DNA from: Candidatus Heimdallarchaeota archaeon
GTDB lineage: Archaea > Asgardarchaeota > Heimdallarchaeia > JABLTI01
Reading direction: 5' to 3'
Length of the DNA: 64,000 bases
Assembly (NCBI GenBank): GCA_018238155.1
Contig: JABCTZ010000032.1
Location: 91,034-155,033, forward strand
This document shows, piece by piece, positions 43,063 through 51,282 of this stretch; the stretch's first letter is position 1; the number at the start of each line of letters is the position of its first letter. Position numbers and translations under genes: made by a program. The notes under the pieces are model-generated. The model saw only the letters and a program-made list of their open reading frames with translations, was not told the origin of the DNA and searched no databases.

Positions 43063-44289
43063 ATGTCAGATAAAATTTCCGAACTTCTTACAAACTTGAA
43101 ATCAAAAGATGCAACAATCAGAATTAAAGCAGCAAAAAATTTAGGTGGTTTAGGTGATCGTCGTGCTACTCCTGAATTAATGAACACAATAAAAGAAAAC
43201 CCCGATGTAGAAACTCGAGTTGCTGTTGCAGAAGCTTTAGGAAAAATTGGTGATAGGGTTGCAACAGAGCTTCTTATTGATACATTTAAGCGTGATCCTG
43301 ATAAAAAAGTCAAAACTGCAATGCTAATGGCCTTGGGTGAACTTGGAGATGATAATGCATACGATCTTCTGTATAACGCCATTCTAACAGAAAAACTGTT
43401 AGTAATTCGTGAAGCAGCCATTATTGCTATTGGAAAATTGAATAATAAAGCTGTTGCTATTGAACTTCAGGAAATTGTTCTTGCAGAAAAAAGTACTAAA
43501 TTAATCGTTGCAGCAATAAAATCACTCTATCTTTTAGGGGAAAGAAAAGCTGCACCTATGTTCAAAGAATTACTAGAAACATCTGATAATGCAACAATCA
43601 GAGCTGAAGTTGCAACAGGTTTAGGACGAATTGGAGGACGAGAAGCATTAACACCATTAATTGCTATTCTTAAAAAGGAAAAGGATGAAAATGTTAGAAA
43701 CTCTATTGTAATCTCACTAGGACGAATAGCCAATACTACGTCAGTAGATTCATTGATAGATGTCTTGAAAAATGATGAAAGTCCAATCATTCGAAAAAGT
43801 GCTGCTTGGTCTCTTAGACGAATTAAAGTTGGTCGAATTTCAAGTGTTCTTATGACTCAACTAGATAAAGAACCGGTTGAATTTGTTAAACAAGAAATTA
43901 TTGCCTCTCTTGGTAAACACAAAGAAAGGAAAGCTATTAATGCTATTGTGGAAGTATTAGCAAATTCAAAAGATATTCAAGTTAGACGTGCAGCTGCAAT
44001 AGCTCTTGGAGATATTAATGATAAAAAAGCGATTGAACCTTTACTAACAACCCTTGAAACAGATACTTCTGTTGAAGTAAGAAAATATGCTGCTTGGGCT
44101 CTTAGTAAACTGAAAAGTGTTAACTCTAAAGAAATATTAATTGAATATAAACAAAAAGAGAAGGATGATTCGGTAAAAGAAATGATTCAAACTGCAATCA
44201 ATACAATAGAAAATGCTATCAAACAAGCGGAAACCGAAGCTGCAAAAGCAGAAGAGCGTGCTAAAAAGGAAGAGTATTATTACTTTTAA
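43063..44289 (+). CDS. HEAT-repeat protein (PBS-lyase HEAT-like), 408 aa
   Basis: About eleven to twelve HEAT units of about 31 residues run from the N-terminus to about residue 370. Recurring pieces are VR.AAA.ALG.I.D..A..PL...L (for example VRRAAAIALGDINDKKAIEPL near 310). The C-terminal 35 residues are a charged coil rich in Ala, Glu and Lys. No membrane segment is seen. HEAT solenoids bind proteins; related archaeal proteins have no defined partner. It is followed by the convergent Hjc gene. Confidence 0.9.
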   Translation: MSDKISELLTNLKSKDATIRIKAAKNLGGLGDRRATPELMNTIKENPDVETRVAVAEALGKIGDRVATELLIDTFKRDPDKKVKTAMLMALGELGDDNAYDLLYNAILTEKLLVIREAAIIAIGKLNNKAVAIELQEIVLAEKSTKLIVAAIKSLYLLGERKAAPMFKELLETSDNATIRAEVATGLGRIGGREALTPLIAILKKEKDENVRNSIVISLGRIANTTSVDSLIDVLKNDESPIIRKSAAWSLRRIKVGRISSVLMTQLDKEPVEFVKQEIIASLGKHKERKAINAIVEVLANSKDIQVRRAAAIALGDINDKKAIEPLLTTLETDTSVEVRKYAAWALSKLKSVNSKEILIEYKQKEKDDSVKEMIQTAINTIENAIKQAETEAAKAEERAKKEEYYYF

Positions 44290-44310
44290 TTTTCCTTTTT
44301 TAGATATTTT

Positions 44311-44763
44311 CTATAGTAATTTCTCTTGTTGAAAATCACCAATCAGTTCTCCAAACGATATACCATTACTTAATGCATGTGTATATGAGATTTTGTAATT
44401 AGTTCCATTGCGAACACTCAAAAGTTGATCTGGAACATGTAAGAATGAAAATCCTTTGCGACGATTTTTGAATTTTACACCAACATAAGGTTCAAAGCCA
44501 ATTCTCTTGCTGAATGCAAGTAAACCGACGATTTGCTCCTTGCTAATATAAAGAGTATTTTTCCGTATTGTCTTAATTTCAAGAACAAAGAATTTCTTTC
44601 GTTTAACTGAACCCGCAATTAGATCTGGTCTTGGAAGAATTGTGCCACCTCCAGATGCAGGCGCACGAAGAACTGCAAAACCCGCTTCCCAGAACATATG
44701 AACTAAATCTCTTTCTGCTTTAACACCACTTGAAGACAAATACACACCCATCATAATGTACAA
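44311..44763 (-). CDS. hjc: Holliday junction resolvase Hjc, 150 aa
   Basis: Hjc is the archaeal nuclease that cuts four-way DNA junctions in recombination. The catalytic set is visible: the Glu in GVKAERDLV (about 17), the Asp in RPDLIAG (about 48), and E-I-K in VLEIKTIRK (about 62-64). The Arg-Pro-Asp and ...EIK patterns match the PD-(D/E)XK nuclease fold. Length fits Hjc (about 120-150 residues), and the extra N-terminal Met-rich stretch may not be translated. It stands alone beside the structured RNA candidate. Confidence 0.92.
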   Translation of the reverse strand: MYIMMGVYLSSSGVKAERDLVHMFWEAGFAVLRAPASGGGTILPRPDLIAGSVKRKKFFVLEIKTIRKNTLYISKEQIVGLLAFSKRIGFEPYVGVKFKNRRKGFSFLHVPDQLLSVRNGTNYKISYTHALSNGISFGELIGDFQQEKLL

Positions 44764-44890
44764 TAAATCAAATAAAAATTCTAGGAAGAGATGGCTAATG
44801 ATTTTGTTGAAATCGTACTAATAAGAGTTATATTTGAAATCTAAGAGATAAAATTTGTAATTACATCTTTCTAAAAGATCAAAGGTTTGA

Positions 44891-44900
44891 TTTAAAAATA
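44891..44900 (+). promoter_or_regulatory. TATA-like element before the structured RNA candidate
   Basis: TTTAAAAATA at 44891-44900 lies about 18 to 28 bases before the predicted 5' arm of the RNA (44911-44921). This spacing would place a start between about 44915 and 44922. It is weak evidence but fits independent transcription of a short RNA. Confidence 0.4.
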
Positions 44901-44910
44901 GAGAATTGAT

Positions 44911-45036
44911 CTGGAAAGCGACAGCCCAAAAATCGACCATTGTTTCAGGGAAAACAATGGGGAGCGCGTATGGACGGGCTTATCGCAATCCAGAATGCAG
45001 GTGAACAGGTCTCATAATGAGACCGGTTTTTTTTTG
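44911..45036 (+). ncRNA. Candidate structured non-coding RNA, about 125 nt
   Basis: In a 316-base gap without genes, a locally GC-rich block folds into nested helices: CTGGA (44911-44915) with TCCAG (44989-44993), GCGA (44918-44921) with TCGC (44983-44986), AGCCC (44923-44927) with GGGCT (44976-44980), and an apical 9-bp stem CCATTGTTT (44937-44945) with AAACAATGG (44952-44960) around CAGGGA. The 3' side between the apical stem and GGGCT is a 15-base loop. A second hairpin GGTCTCA/TGAGACC (45008-45024) precedes nine Ts, like a transcription end on the plus strand. It does not fit tRNA, 5S, SRP or RNase P as I know them. It could be an unusual H/ACA-like guide, but the ACA spacing and kink-turn are missing. 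Confidence 0.6.
45008..45035 (+). terminator. Hairpin and T run ending the structured RNA candidate
   Basis: GGTCTCA at 45008-45014 pairs perfectly with TGAGACC at 45018-45024 around TAA. Two Gs and then nine Ts (45027-45035) follow. On the minus strand there is no such T tract, so the plus strand is the likely transcript. Confidence 0.75.
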
Positions 45037-45079
45037 AACAAGGTCTCTCTTGTTACAAGCATGATTTTGGATTGATTTT

Positions 45080-45799
45080 CTAATTCTCAGCCATTTTCAT
45101 GACCAGAGATATTGCTGAAATGACATCTTTAGCGGGAATACCTTCTCCTCGTTTGTAAATCAAAAGTGTGCCTTTATTAGATATTTGAGCACTAATTTGA
45201 CTTCTATTTGGGAGATCAATAAATCCTCTAAAGTAGCTAATAACTCCTTGTCTTCTATAAATGGTCCATTCTGCACTATCAAGAATATCGCCATTCAATT
45301 GAATTTTATTAAGAGCTTGGTTCTCTAAATCGGATATCTGTACTGTTTTAAGTAAAGCCGCATCCTTGCATAAATTAACCATAGCTGTATCATTTAAATT
45401 TACACTATCGAATTCAACTCCAAGGAGCTCCATTAATGGCACTAATCCTTTCTTAGACACCCATGAAGTTCCTCGACATTCGAGATATTTTTGTTTAGTA
45501 TGAATAATATATTCGCATTTTCCTTGTGAATATACTACTTCATTTGTAATTTGATCATCCTTCATTCTTTGCACTGTGATTGGTTGTCCAATTGTATAGT
45601 AGACACTTATCATATTGCTATCTGTATCTACATCTGAAAATCCCTCGTAGAATTTTCTGTTTTTAAATTCAACTGGATGTTCTTTCAATTTTTTGACAAT
45701 CGTTTGTGCACTACCTAAAGTTCCGCCATTAACATGATATAATCTTAAAGGTAAGACCATACCTCGTGGAATTATTAAACCATTTACTTGGAGAGCCAT
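45080..45799 (-). CDS. Unknown soluble protein, 239 aa
   Basis: I do not recognise the family. The protein has no membrane segment and no Cys-rich motif. It is mostly beta strand in the first half and mixed in the second, with a C-terminal helix (AKDVISAISLVMKMAEN). ATG at 45799 follows AAGGTGA on the minus strand; an upstream in-frame ATG overlaps that SD and is less likely. A stem-loop CCGAGG/CCTCGG (45821-45844) sits in its leader, and the structured RNA candidate lies just after its stop. Conserved position next to an RNA could hint at a linked role, but this is speculation. Confidence 0.7.
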   Translation of the reverse strand: MALQVNGLIIPRGMVLPLRLYHVNGGTLGSAQTIVKKLKEHPVEFKNRKFYEGFSDVDTDSNMISVYYTIGQPITVQRMKDDQITNEVVYSQGKCEYIIHTKQKYLECRGTSWVSKKGLVPLMELLGVEFDSVNLNDTAMVNLCKDAALLKTVQISDLENQALNKIQLNGDILDSAEWTIYRRQGVISYFRGFIDLPNRSQISAQISNKGTLLIYKRGEGIPAKDVISAISLVMKMAEN

Positions 45800-45820
45800 T
45801 TTTTCACCTTGCATTAAAGT

Positions 45821-45844
45821 CCGAGGACTCCTAACTGACCTCGG
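45821..45844 (-). promoter_or_regulatory. GC-rich hairpin in the leader of the 45080-45799 gene
   Basis: CCGAGG (45821-45826) and CCTCGG (45839-45844) form a six-bp GC-rich stem with a 12-base loop. A shorter overlapping repeat AGTCC-GA-GGACT (45818-45829) allows a second fold. Both lie between a TATA-like TTTATAAA (45878-45885) and the SD, so they should be in the 5' leader. The two exclusive folds could form a switch. Confidence 0.4.
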
Positions 45845-45877
45845 TTTCTATTGGAATCCAACTTATGTGGTTCTCTC

Positions 45878-45885
45878 TTTATAAA
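45878..45885 (-). promoter_or_regulatory. TATA box of the 45080-45799 gene
   Basis: TTTATAAA is self-complementary and lies 79 bases upstream of the ATG on the minus strand, with an expected leader of about 50 bases. It could also be read on the plus strand toward the membrane protein at 46046. Confidence 0.4.
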
Positions 45886-46045
45886 CTTTACTCACCTCTC
45901 CTTCCATTGGAGCCTTTTTTTTTCGTTGTCTAAATATAATAGAAGATGAAGAGAAGGAATGATTTTACAAAAAATGTGAGTTAAAAAGCTAAAAGGACAA
46001 CCTTAAATCAATGAATGTACCAAACATATTAGTGAGGAATTTATA

Positions 46046-47218
46046 ATGGCAATCAAAAAACTCCAAGGGTTGAAAGTAGGACGATTACTAGTACTGATAT
46101 TGTTAATTGGCATTCCTTTAGCTTTTATTTTAATGGTTGTTGGCTCAGAACTTAATTGGTTTGGTCCGATACTGACTTGGGATATGTTTCTATATATTGG
46201 AACTACTGATATCGCTTTCTTACCTGAAGGTTGGGCGAAATTTTTCGTTTGGTTTGGTGCTCCTGTATTCTTTAGCATTCCATGGGTAACTTTTCTCTTC
46301 ATCGACAAAGATCGAGTAGGAGAAACCTTTGATAACATGGGCAGAGCTTTGAGAAAAGTGAGCATAGGTTTGAACATCTTCTATAGTGTGAATACAATTT
46401 TCATATTTATCTTCTTCATATTACCATTTGGTTCTCCAGCAATAGCTGTCTTTGCAGCATTTGGTCTTGTTCCCTGGTTAGTTAAAAAGAAAACTGGAGC
46501 GAACATTCCTTGGTGGCTTACAATGATACCAGGGCTAATATTAGCAGCAATACCTATTGTACTTTCAGTTGGATATTATGCAAATTATGCTGAAATTTGG
46601 ACTGGCATTTGGGGAACTTGGACTGGTGCTGGAGCTGGTAATGGAGAAACTCTCTTAGAGCAATTTGGTTTGATTCATTATCTGTATGGCTTTGGTTATT
46701 CTGTTGCAATTGGTGCAGTAGTAGCTGGTTTCTTTTCCTTCATTTATGAAGGGGCATCTCAAGTGGATCAACACAACCAGAGACCAAAGGGATTACTCTA
46801 TATCGTAGAATTTGCTGTCGGTGCAGGAATATTAGCACTATATTTAGCATTACCTATGAATGACTCTCGAGATATTGTCTTTTATGTGATAAGCGGGATT
46901 GCAATAGGTGTAGGTGTGTTAGAATTTCTGTTACGTTGGTTTAAGAAAGTCAAACGAACCGATAAAAACAATGTACCAATCGGTGCATATGTTATGTTAC
47001 CTCTTTTCATTGGGGTCGATTTAATTCGAACAGGAAAAGTCGGTGCAATAAGAAATCATGCACTTACTGTAGCATTGGCATTAGTTTGTGTAATATATCT
47101 CATCCTATTCATTATGGCATATTCATTTGCCGGAGAAGCTTACCCATCTCGTTGGAGTAAATCTGGTGATGATGACGACGACGATGATAGTGACGATGAT
47201 GATTCTGATGAAGAGTAG
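46046..47218 (+). CDS. Multi-pass membrane protein with Asp-rich tail, 390 aa
   Basis: I do not recognise the family. Eight to ten hydrophobic helices cover about residues 10-365. Loops hold Trp and Gly-rich pieces (IWGTWTGAGAGNGE). The last about 18 residues are almost only Asp with a few Ser and Glu. The ATG at 46046 follows GAGGAATTTATA. A similar acidic tail ends the longin-like protein at 20295-21164. It could be a transporter or a surface-layer scaffold. Confidence 0.75.
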   Translation: MAIKKLQGLKVGRLLVLILLIGIPLAFILMVVGSELNWFGPILTWDMFLYIGTTDIAFLPEGWAKFFVWFGAPVFFSIPWVTFLFIDKDRVGETFDNMGRALRKVSIGLNIFYSVNTIFIFIFFILPFGSPAIAVFAAFGLVPWLVKKKTGANIPWWLTMIPGLILAAIPIVLSVGYYANYAEIWTGIWGTWTGAGAGNGETLLEQFGLIHYLYGFGYSVAIGAVVAGFFSFIYEGASQVDQHNQRPKGLLYIVEFAVGAGILALYLALPMNDSRDIVFYVISGIAIGVGVLEFLLRWFKKVKRTDKNNVPIGAYVMLPLFIGVDLIRTGKVGAIRNHALTVALALVCVIYLILFIMAYSFAGEAYPSRWSKSGDDDDDDDSDDDDSDEE

Positions 47219-47320
47219 GAAATAATCCTAACTCTTCTAAAATTTCTTTTTTATTTATGGAAAAATAGTTATTTAGCTTGTATTATTATTCTTTTCTAGT
47301 AGCTTTCTTGAGGTTGCCAA

Positions 47321-48811
47321 GTGGTTAATGATAATTGGGTTACATTATATGAAAAATCAATTGACAAAGTTGCTATAAATCTGTCAAATCTTAAAGGCAT
47401 GTTTGTTGGACTAAATGTCAATGTTGACGCAATTCTTTTTGTAAATCCTGAATTGATTCTACAGCTAAAACAAAAGTTAGATGTTGATTCAGATGTTCTG
47501 GTTCAAAGAATAAAAGAATGGAAAGGGATTATTGAAACGCCTAGTGATTTTTTAACAGGGCTATGTGGTTGTTTTTCTCAAGGTAAAGCAAGTGAATGGA
47601 TAATTCAAAACAAAAAAACTTATGATTATTTATTAAGAAATCTCCCCCTTGACACTGAATTGCGGATGGGTGGCAATGCAGGTATTATGTCAGAAATTTT
47701 GGCTCAAATTGATGTTCCTAATATCTATGTTCATGCAGTATCTCTTTCAAAAGAGCTTCGAGAACTTTTCTCTGAAAAAGAAAAAATCAAAATACCTATC
47801 TTAGCGGACAACAAGAATATTATCTTTGAACATCCTAAGAAAGCTGAATCAAAGAATGAAGATTTGTATTTACATATAATCTCTGAATTTGATCAAGGTG
47901 ATGTGTTACGCCTTTCAGAAGATATTATTTGGAAATGTCCTCGAGATAATCGTTTCATTGCGACATTTGATCCTCCAAACTCCAAATTAGATTTAATCAA
48001 AGGCTTTGAATACGGAATAGATTGTTTAGCAAATAAATGTGATGCATTTATTATTTCTGGTTTTCATATGCTTGATATCAAGGATAATGATATTATTGGT
48101 ATTCGCGAAAAAATAGTTAACATTTTTAATTTATTATCACAAGCAAAAAAAGCGAATCCACAACTCGTTCTACAGCTAGAATTATGTAGCACAAAAAATA
48201 AAGAAGTCCTGAAACAATTAATCTTTCTTTCAAAAGAAAGAGAAATTTGGAATAGCTTAAGTTGTAATGAAAGAGAACTTAGTGAGATACTAGAAATTTT
48301 AAACTATGAAAAATTATCAAAATCAATAAAACAACATTGTTATCAAAGAGATATTATTGAAGGGTGTTTAGAAGTTTCCAAAGACTTGAAGTTAAATAGA
48401 TTTCATTTACATGAATATGGATGTTATATACTACTTGCTGATAAAGTTAAATTTGATACACCGGAAAATCTGACACAAGCATTACTTTTTTCATCTCTAC
48501 TAACAGCATACAGAGCAAGTACAGGCGAGAATTTAGTATTAGAGTTGGTTAAAAAAAAGGCAGCTAGTTTTCTACTTAATTTCAAACTTACTAATCAATT
48601 TATTCAGATCGCTGAACATTTGGATGAAAAGTATTCAATTGACAAAAATGACTTTATGAAAAATGGTCGAACAATAATCGATAGCTATCATTTGATAGCT
48701 ATACCAACAATTCTTATTGATCTACCTCAACTCACAGTAGGATTAGGAGACACTATATCATCAACAGCTTTAACTGCACAACTTGCATTACAGAAAAATA
48801 ATTTAGGTTGA
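47321..48811 (+). CDS. ADP-dependent sugar kinase (glucokinase/phosphofructokinase family), 496 aa
   Basis: Archaeal ADP-dependent kinases phosphorylate glucose or fructose 6-phosphate with ADP as donor in the modified Embden-Meyerhof pathway. GLNVNVDAI (about 27-35), RMGGNAGIMSEIL (sugar-binding GGNAG, about 116-128), the SGFHML segment (about 247-252) and the C-terminal TVGLGDTIS (catalytic Asp in GLGD, about 474-482) are the family marks. GTG at 47321 follows GAGGT at 47310-47314. Sequence alone does not decide between glucose, fructose 6-phosphate or a dual substrate. No other glycolytic gene is adjacent. Confidence 0.9.
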   Translation: MVNDNWVTLYEKSIDKVAINLSNLKGMFVGLNVNVDAILFVNPELILQLKQKLDVDSDVLVQRIKEWKGIIETPSDFLTGLCGCFSQGKASEWIIQNKKTYDYLLRNLPLDTELRMGGNAGIMSEILAQIDVPNIYVHAVSLSKELRELFSEKEKIKIPILADNKNIIFEHPKKAESKNEDLYLHIISEFDQGDVLRLSEDIIWKCPRDNRFIATFDPPNSKLDLIKGFEYGIDCLANKCDAFIISGFHMLDIKDNDIIGIREKIVNIFNLLSQAKKANPQLVLQLELCSTKNKEVLKQLIFLSKEREIWNSLSCNERELSEILEILNYEKLSKSIKQHCYQRDIIEGCLEVSKDLKLNRFHLHEYGCYILLADKVKFDTPENLTQALLFSSLLTAYRASTGENLVLELVKKKAASFLLNFKLTNQFIQIAEHLDEKYSIDKNDFMKNGRTIIDSYHLIAIPTILIDLPQLTVGLGDTISSTALTAQLALQKNNLG

Positions 48812-49000
48812 AATCCCCTCTAATCAATTATTCGATATCATTTTTGTGTGTGAAAACAAATTCAAAATACAATTCTAAGAAATTACAATAGATTTTTTAG
48901 TGCAATCCATTCTCAAAAGCAAAACGTATTCTAGTAATGATATGTCAATATTATTTAGGCTTTTATTAGCTAAGTAAAGAATATACTTAGGTGTTAAATA

Positions 49001-49510
49001 ATGCAACATCATAGCCCAGAACAAGACATAAAAATTGTGGTAACTGGACCTTACAATGCCGGGAAATCTGAATTCGTACAACGTTTTGGTGATAGACCAA
49101 TCAATGTTGCAATAAATGGAACAACAGTTGGAATGGATTTTACTCATGAAATGATTGATGATTTTCACGTGCACATTTTTGGTACTCCAGGTCAAGATCA
49201 CTTTAAAGATGTACAACAATGCGTAGCAAAAGGTGCTGCTGGAATAATAATGGTTGTAGATAGTTCTGATCCTGCTACTTTTGGGCAAGTTGAAACTCTC
49301 ACAAAGAGAATAAAAGCTGTTTGTGGTCGTGTTCCAATCATCATTTGTGCAAATAAACAAGATAAAGCAGGTGCTATTGCTCCTGAAAAAATAAAGCAAA
49401 TGATTGGGTTCAAAGGAAAAATAATCGGAACATCTGCAGTTAGTGGATCAGGAACGAAATCATCTATTATTGAGGTCTTAAAACAAATTCGTAAAGAAAA
49501 AGGGATGTAA
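49001..49510 (+). CDS. Small Ras-like GTPase, COG2229 type, 169 aa
   Basis: All G motifs are visible: G1 GPYNAGKS (16-23), G2 GTTVGMDF (40-47), G3 FGTPGQDHF (60-68), G4 ANKQDKAG (117-124) with N118 and D121, and G5 TSAVSG (144-149). The FGTPGQ form in place of DTAGQ, with Pro before Gly, is typical of the COG2229 family rather than eukaryotic Ras. GTPases of this kind act as molecular switches, often with roadblock or longin proteins. It starts at ATG 49001 and is convergent with the MBL-fold gene. The partner GAP or exchange factor is not identified; the longin-like protein at 20295-21164 is a conceivable but unproved partner. Confidence 0.93.
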   Translation: MQHHSPEQDIKIVVTGPYNAGKSEFVQRFGDRPINVAINGTTVGMDFTHEMIDDFHVHIFGTPGQDHFKDVQQCVAKGAAGIIMVVDSSDPATFGQVETLTKRIKAVCGRVPIIICANKQDKAGAIAPEKIKQMIGFKGKIIGTSAVSGSGTKSSIIEVLKQIRKEKGM

Positions 49511-49610
49511 CGAGATTTTCAAAGTATTTTACCATCCCCAATTTTTTTTCTTTTATAGCTTTTTTTTAAAAATAGAATAAAAAAGTAAATGAACTGATCA
49601 TTTACTTAAT

Positions 49611-50603
49611 TTAATAATATAGCACTTTTTCAGGATCGATCTTAGCGTCATCATGTACTTCCCAAACAATTTTCTTCTGTCTTTTCTTGGAAGATTCGAA
49701 GATTTTATCTTCTTCTTCTAATTGTTTCATATGGGCTTTAAGTGTTAAATCTTGCACTAAATATTTCCACGGTTTGTACCATTCGATTCCTAAACTAAGA
49801 TTTACTTCTTCTCGTATTTCCTCAAATGTACTTGCACCATTTGTTGTGAGAGTGACTAAAATTGTTTCTTCATAATTATTGTGGGCACTAAGTGCCTGTT
49901 TTATTAGTTCTTTAGCTTGTCCACCGAGATAAGCTCCATCATAAGCGGGGCAAAGCATATCTATATTTGCTCGAGATATAAATGCCAAAGCTTTCTCTCT
50001 TTCTACGGTACTACCCGTGAGATCGATTAAATAATTACTAAAACTCATTGGGTAGATGTAGAGTTCTGCACCGGCAAAAATAGCCTTTTGTTTTGAACTG
50101 AAAAACATTGAATGTCCTGCACTAAATCCTGGATAACAGACTGTGAAGATTGTTGTTCCTCCTAATTGGAATTTATCACTATCATCAAAAACCGCATGTG
50201 GTTTTACTCCTTTCAACCTTTCCCAGGGCTCATAGGAAAATTTACCACCTTTTCTATTTGGTTCAAAGTGTTTCTCAGGTAAATACAAATAGGGTTTTCT
50301 AATAGTATCCTCAGCGTCTTTGTGACAAACTAATTCAGCTTTAGGAAACATCTGCTTTAGTTTCACTGCACCACCAATTGCATCATGATGCTCTCGAGTA
50401 AGGAAAATATATTTCACATCTTTAGCTTTTCTTCCAGCATGATCAATACATTCTCCAATTTCATGCTGTATTGTGTTGCGGATGCCAGTATCAATAATGG
50501 CTATTTTTTCATCCATTACTATGTAAACTGCATTTCTTTCTCCTCCTGGACCGTGTTCACCATACACATTCCAAATGCCATCATTAATTTCATTAAATGT
50601 CAT
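49611..50603 (-). CDS. Metallo-beta-lactamase-fold protein with degenerate metal site, 330 aa
   Basis: The MBL fold is recognisable from NAVYIVMDEKIAIIDTG onward. The canonical T-H-x-H-x-D-H-x-G motif reads T69-R-E-H72-H-D74-A-I-G77, so its first and last His are Arg and Ala. The Asp of the FxGD motif is Ala (FAGAEL, 179) and the final His of PxHG is Tyr (PAYDG, 221). H72, D74 and H164 remain. A C-terminal extension of about 100 residues looks winged-helix-like (ASTFEEIREEVNLSLGIEW). The loss of four ligand positions argues against a normal two-metal hydrolase. It may be a regulatory or structural relative. Confidence 0.8.
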   Translation of the reverse strand: MTFNEINDGIWNVYGEHGPGGERNAVYIVMDEKIAIIDTGIRNTIQHEIGECIDHAGRKAKDVKYIFLTREHHDAIGGAVKLKQMFPKAELVCHKDAEDTIRKPYLYLPEKHFEPNRKGGKFSYEPWERLKGVKPHAVFDDSDKFQLGGTTIFTVCYPGFSAGHSMFFSSKQKAIFAGAELYIYPMSFSNYLIDLTGSTVEREKALAFISRANIDMLCPAYDGAYLGGQAKELIKQALSAHNNYEETILVTLTTNGASTFEEIREEVNLSLGIEWYKPWKYLVQDLTLKAHMKQLEEEDKIFESSKKRQKKIVWEVHDDAKIDPEKVLYY

Positions 50604-51282
50604 TATTAATTACAACACCTTTGATTAATTGTTCTTTTAGAAACTATTCTTTCTTGTATTAGCTAGAATCTTGAAAATACACACAAAAGATGCTATAAAC
50701 ATTTCACACACCGTGAAATATTCACTCTTCTTCTATATGATTCGTTTCTAGATGTAATTATAATACATGATGTGGTATTTATTCCTTTTCAAAAGAAAAA
50801 AAGTATTATCTTCTCATTTAAATAGGGATATCAATAAAAAAATTGATAATAATTCAAGAGATGCAACTATGCCAAAAACAGCTGAAATGAAATTTGATTT
50901 CTTTGCTTTGTTAATTTTTTCTTGAGATAAAACATTTGTTTATTATATTAAAAAACTTCAATATCCCTTTTCTTAATACCATTGATTTCTCTTCACTGAT
51001 TTCTTTAAATCTAGCTAATTACTGGTTCAATAATGCAAAAATTTCATTTTTTTGTTTCAAAACTGTGTGGAAATATAGGCTTCTTAATTAGTTGTTTCTT
51101 AAAACATGTGGGATTGTTTCAATTTCCACCAACTATATCTGTAACACTTAATTTGATTGAATTAAGATTCCTAATTATTTTTAATTCAATAAAGAAAATG
51201 ATATAGTAAATTACAACAAACACTATATTTCTCCAAATTACTAAGGAATTTCTTTGTTGTTCTAATTTCTGGCATCTGTTTT
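50604..51282. other. Gene-poor region with a possible orphan promoter and 18-codon frame
   Basis: Nearly 680 bases carry no supported gene. A TATA-like TTTAAAT at 50817-50823 is followed by an ATG at 50869 that opens a frame of only 18 codons (ending TGA at 50923-50925) with a normal-looking start, MPKTAEMKF. It may be the remnant of a decayed gene or a leader peptide. An inverted repeat ATTTCAC/GTGAAAT (50701-50719) lies upstream of the MBL-fold gene. The rest is simple AT-rich DNA. Confidence 0.5.

Noticed and set aside
42942..43421. Minus-strand frame of 159 codons
   Set aside because: It overlaps the HEAT gene in antisense; its Ser/Ala-rich pattern is a shadow of the HEAT repeats.
44911..45036. 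tRNA, 5S, SRP or RNase P identity for the structured RNA
   Set aside because: No T-loop consensus, CCA-type acceptor, SRP GNAR/AGCAG loop pattern or RNase P core could be found, and the size is wrong for SRP and RNase P.
45898..45923. CTCC/GGAG mini-hairpin followed by nine Ts, as a terminator
   Set aside because: No plus-strand gene or convincing RNA ends here; the stem is only four bp. Likely part of an AT-rich promoter region.
48875..49399. Minus-strand frame of 174 codons
   Set aside because: It lies opposite the clear GTPase gene, is rich in Tyr, Asn and Ser with no family pattern, and would leave the conserved G motifs unexplained.
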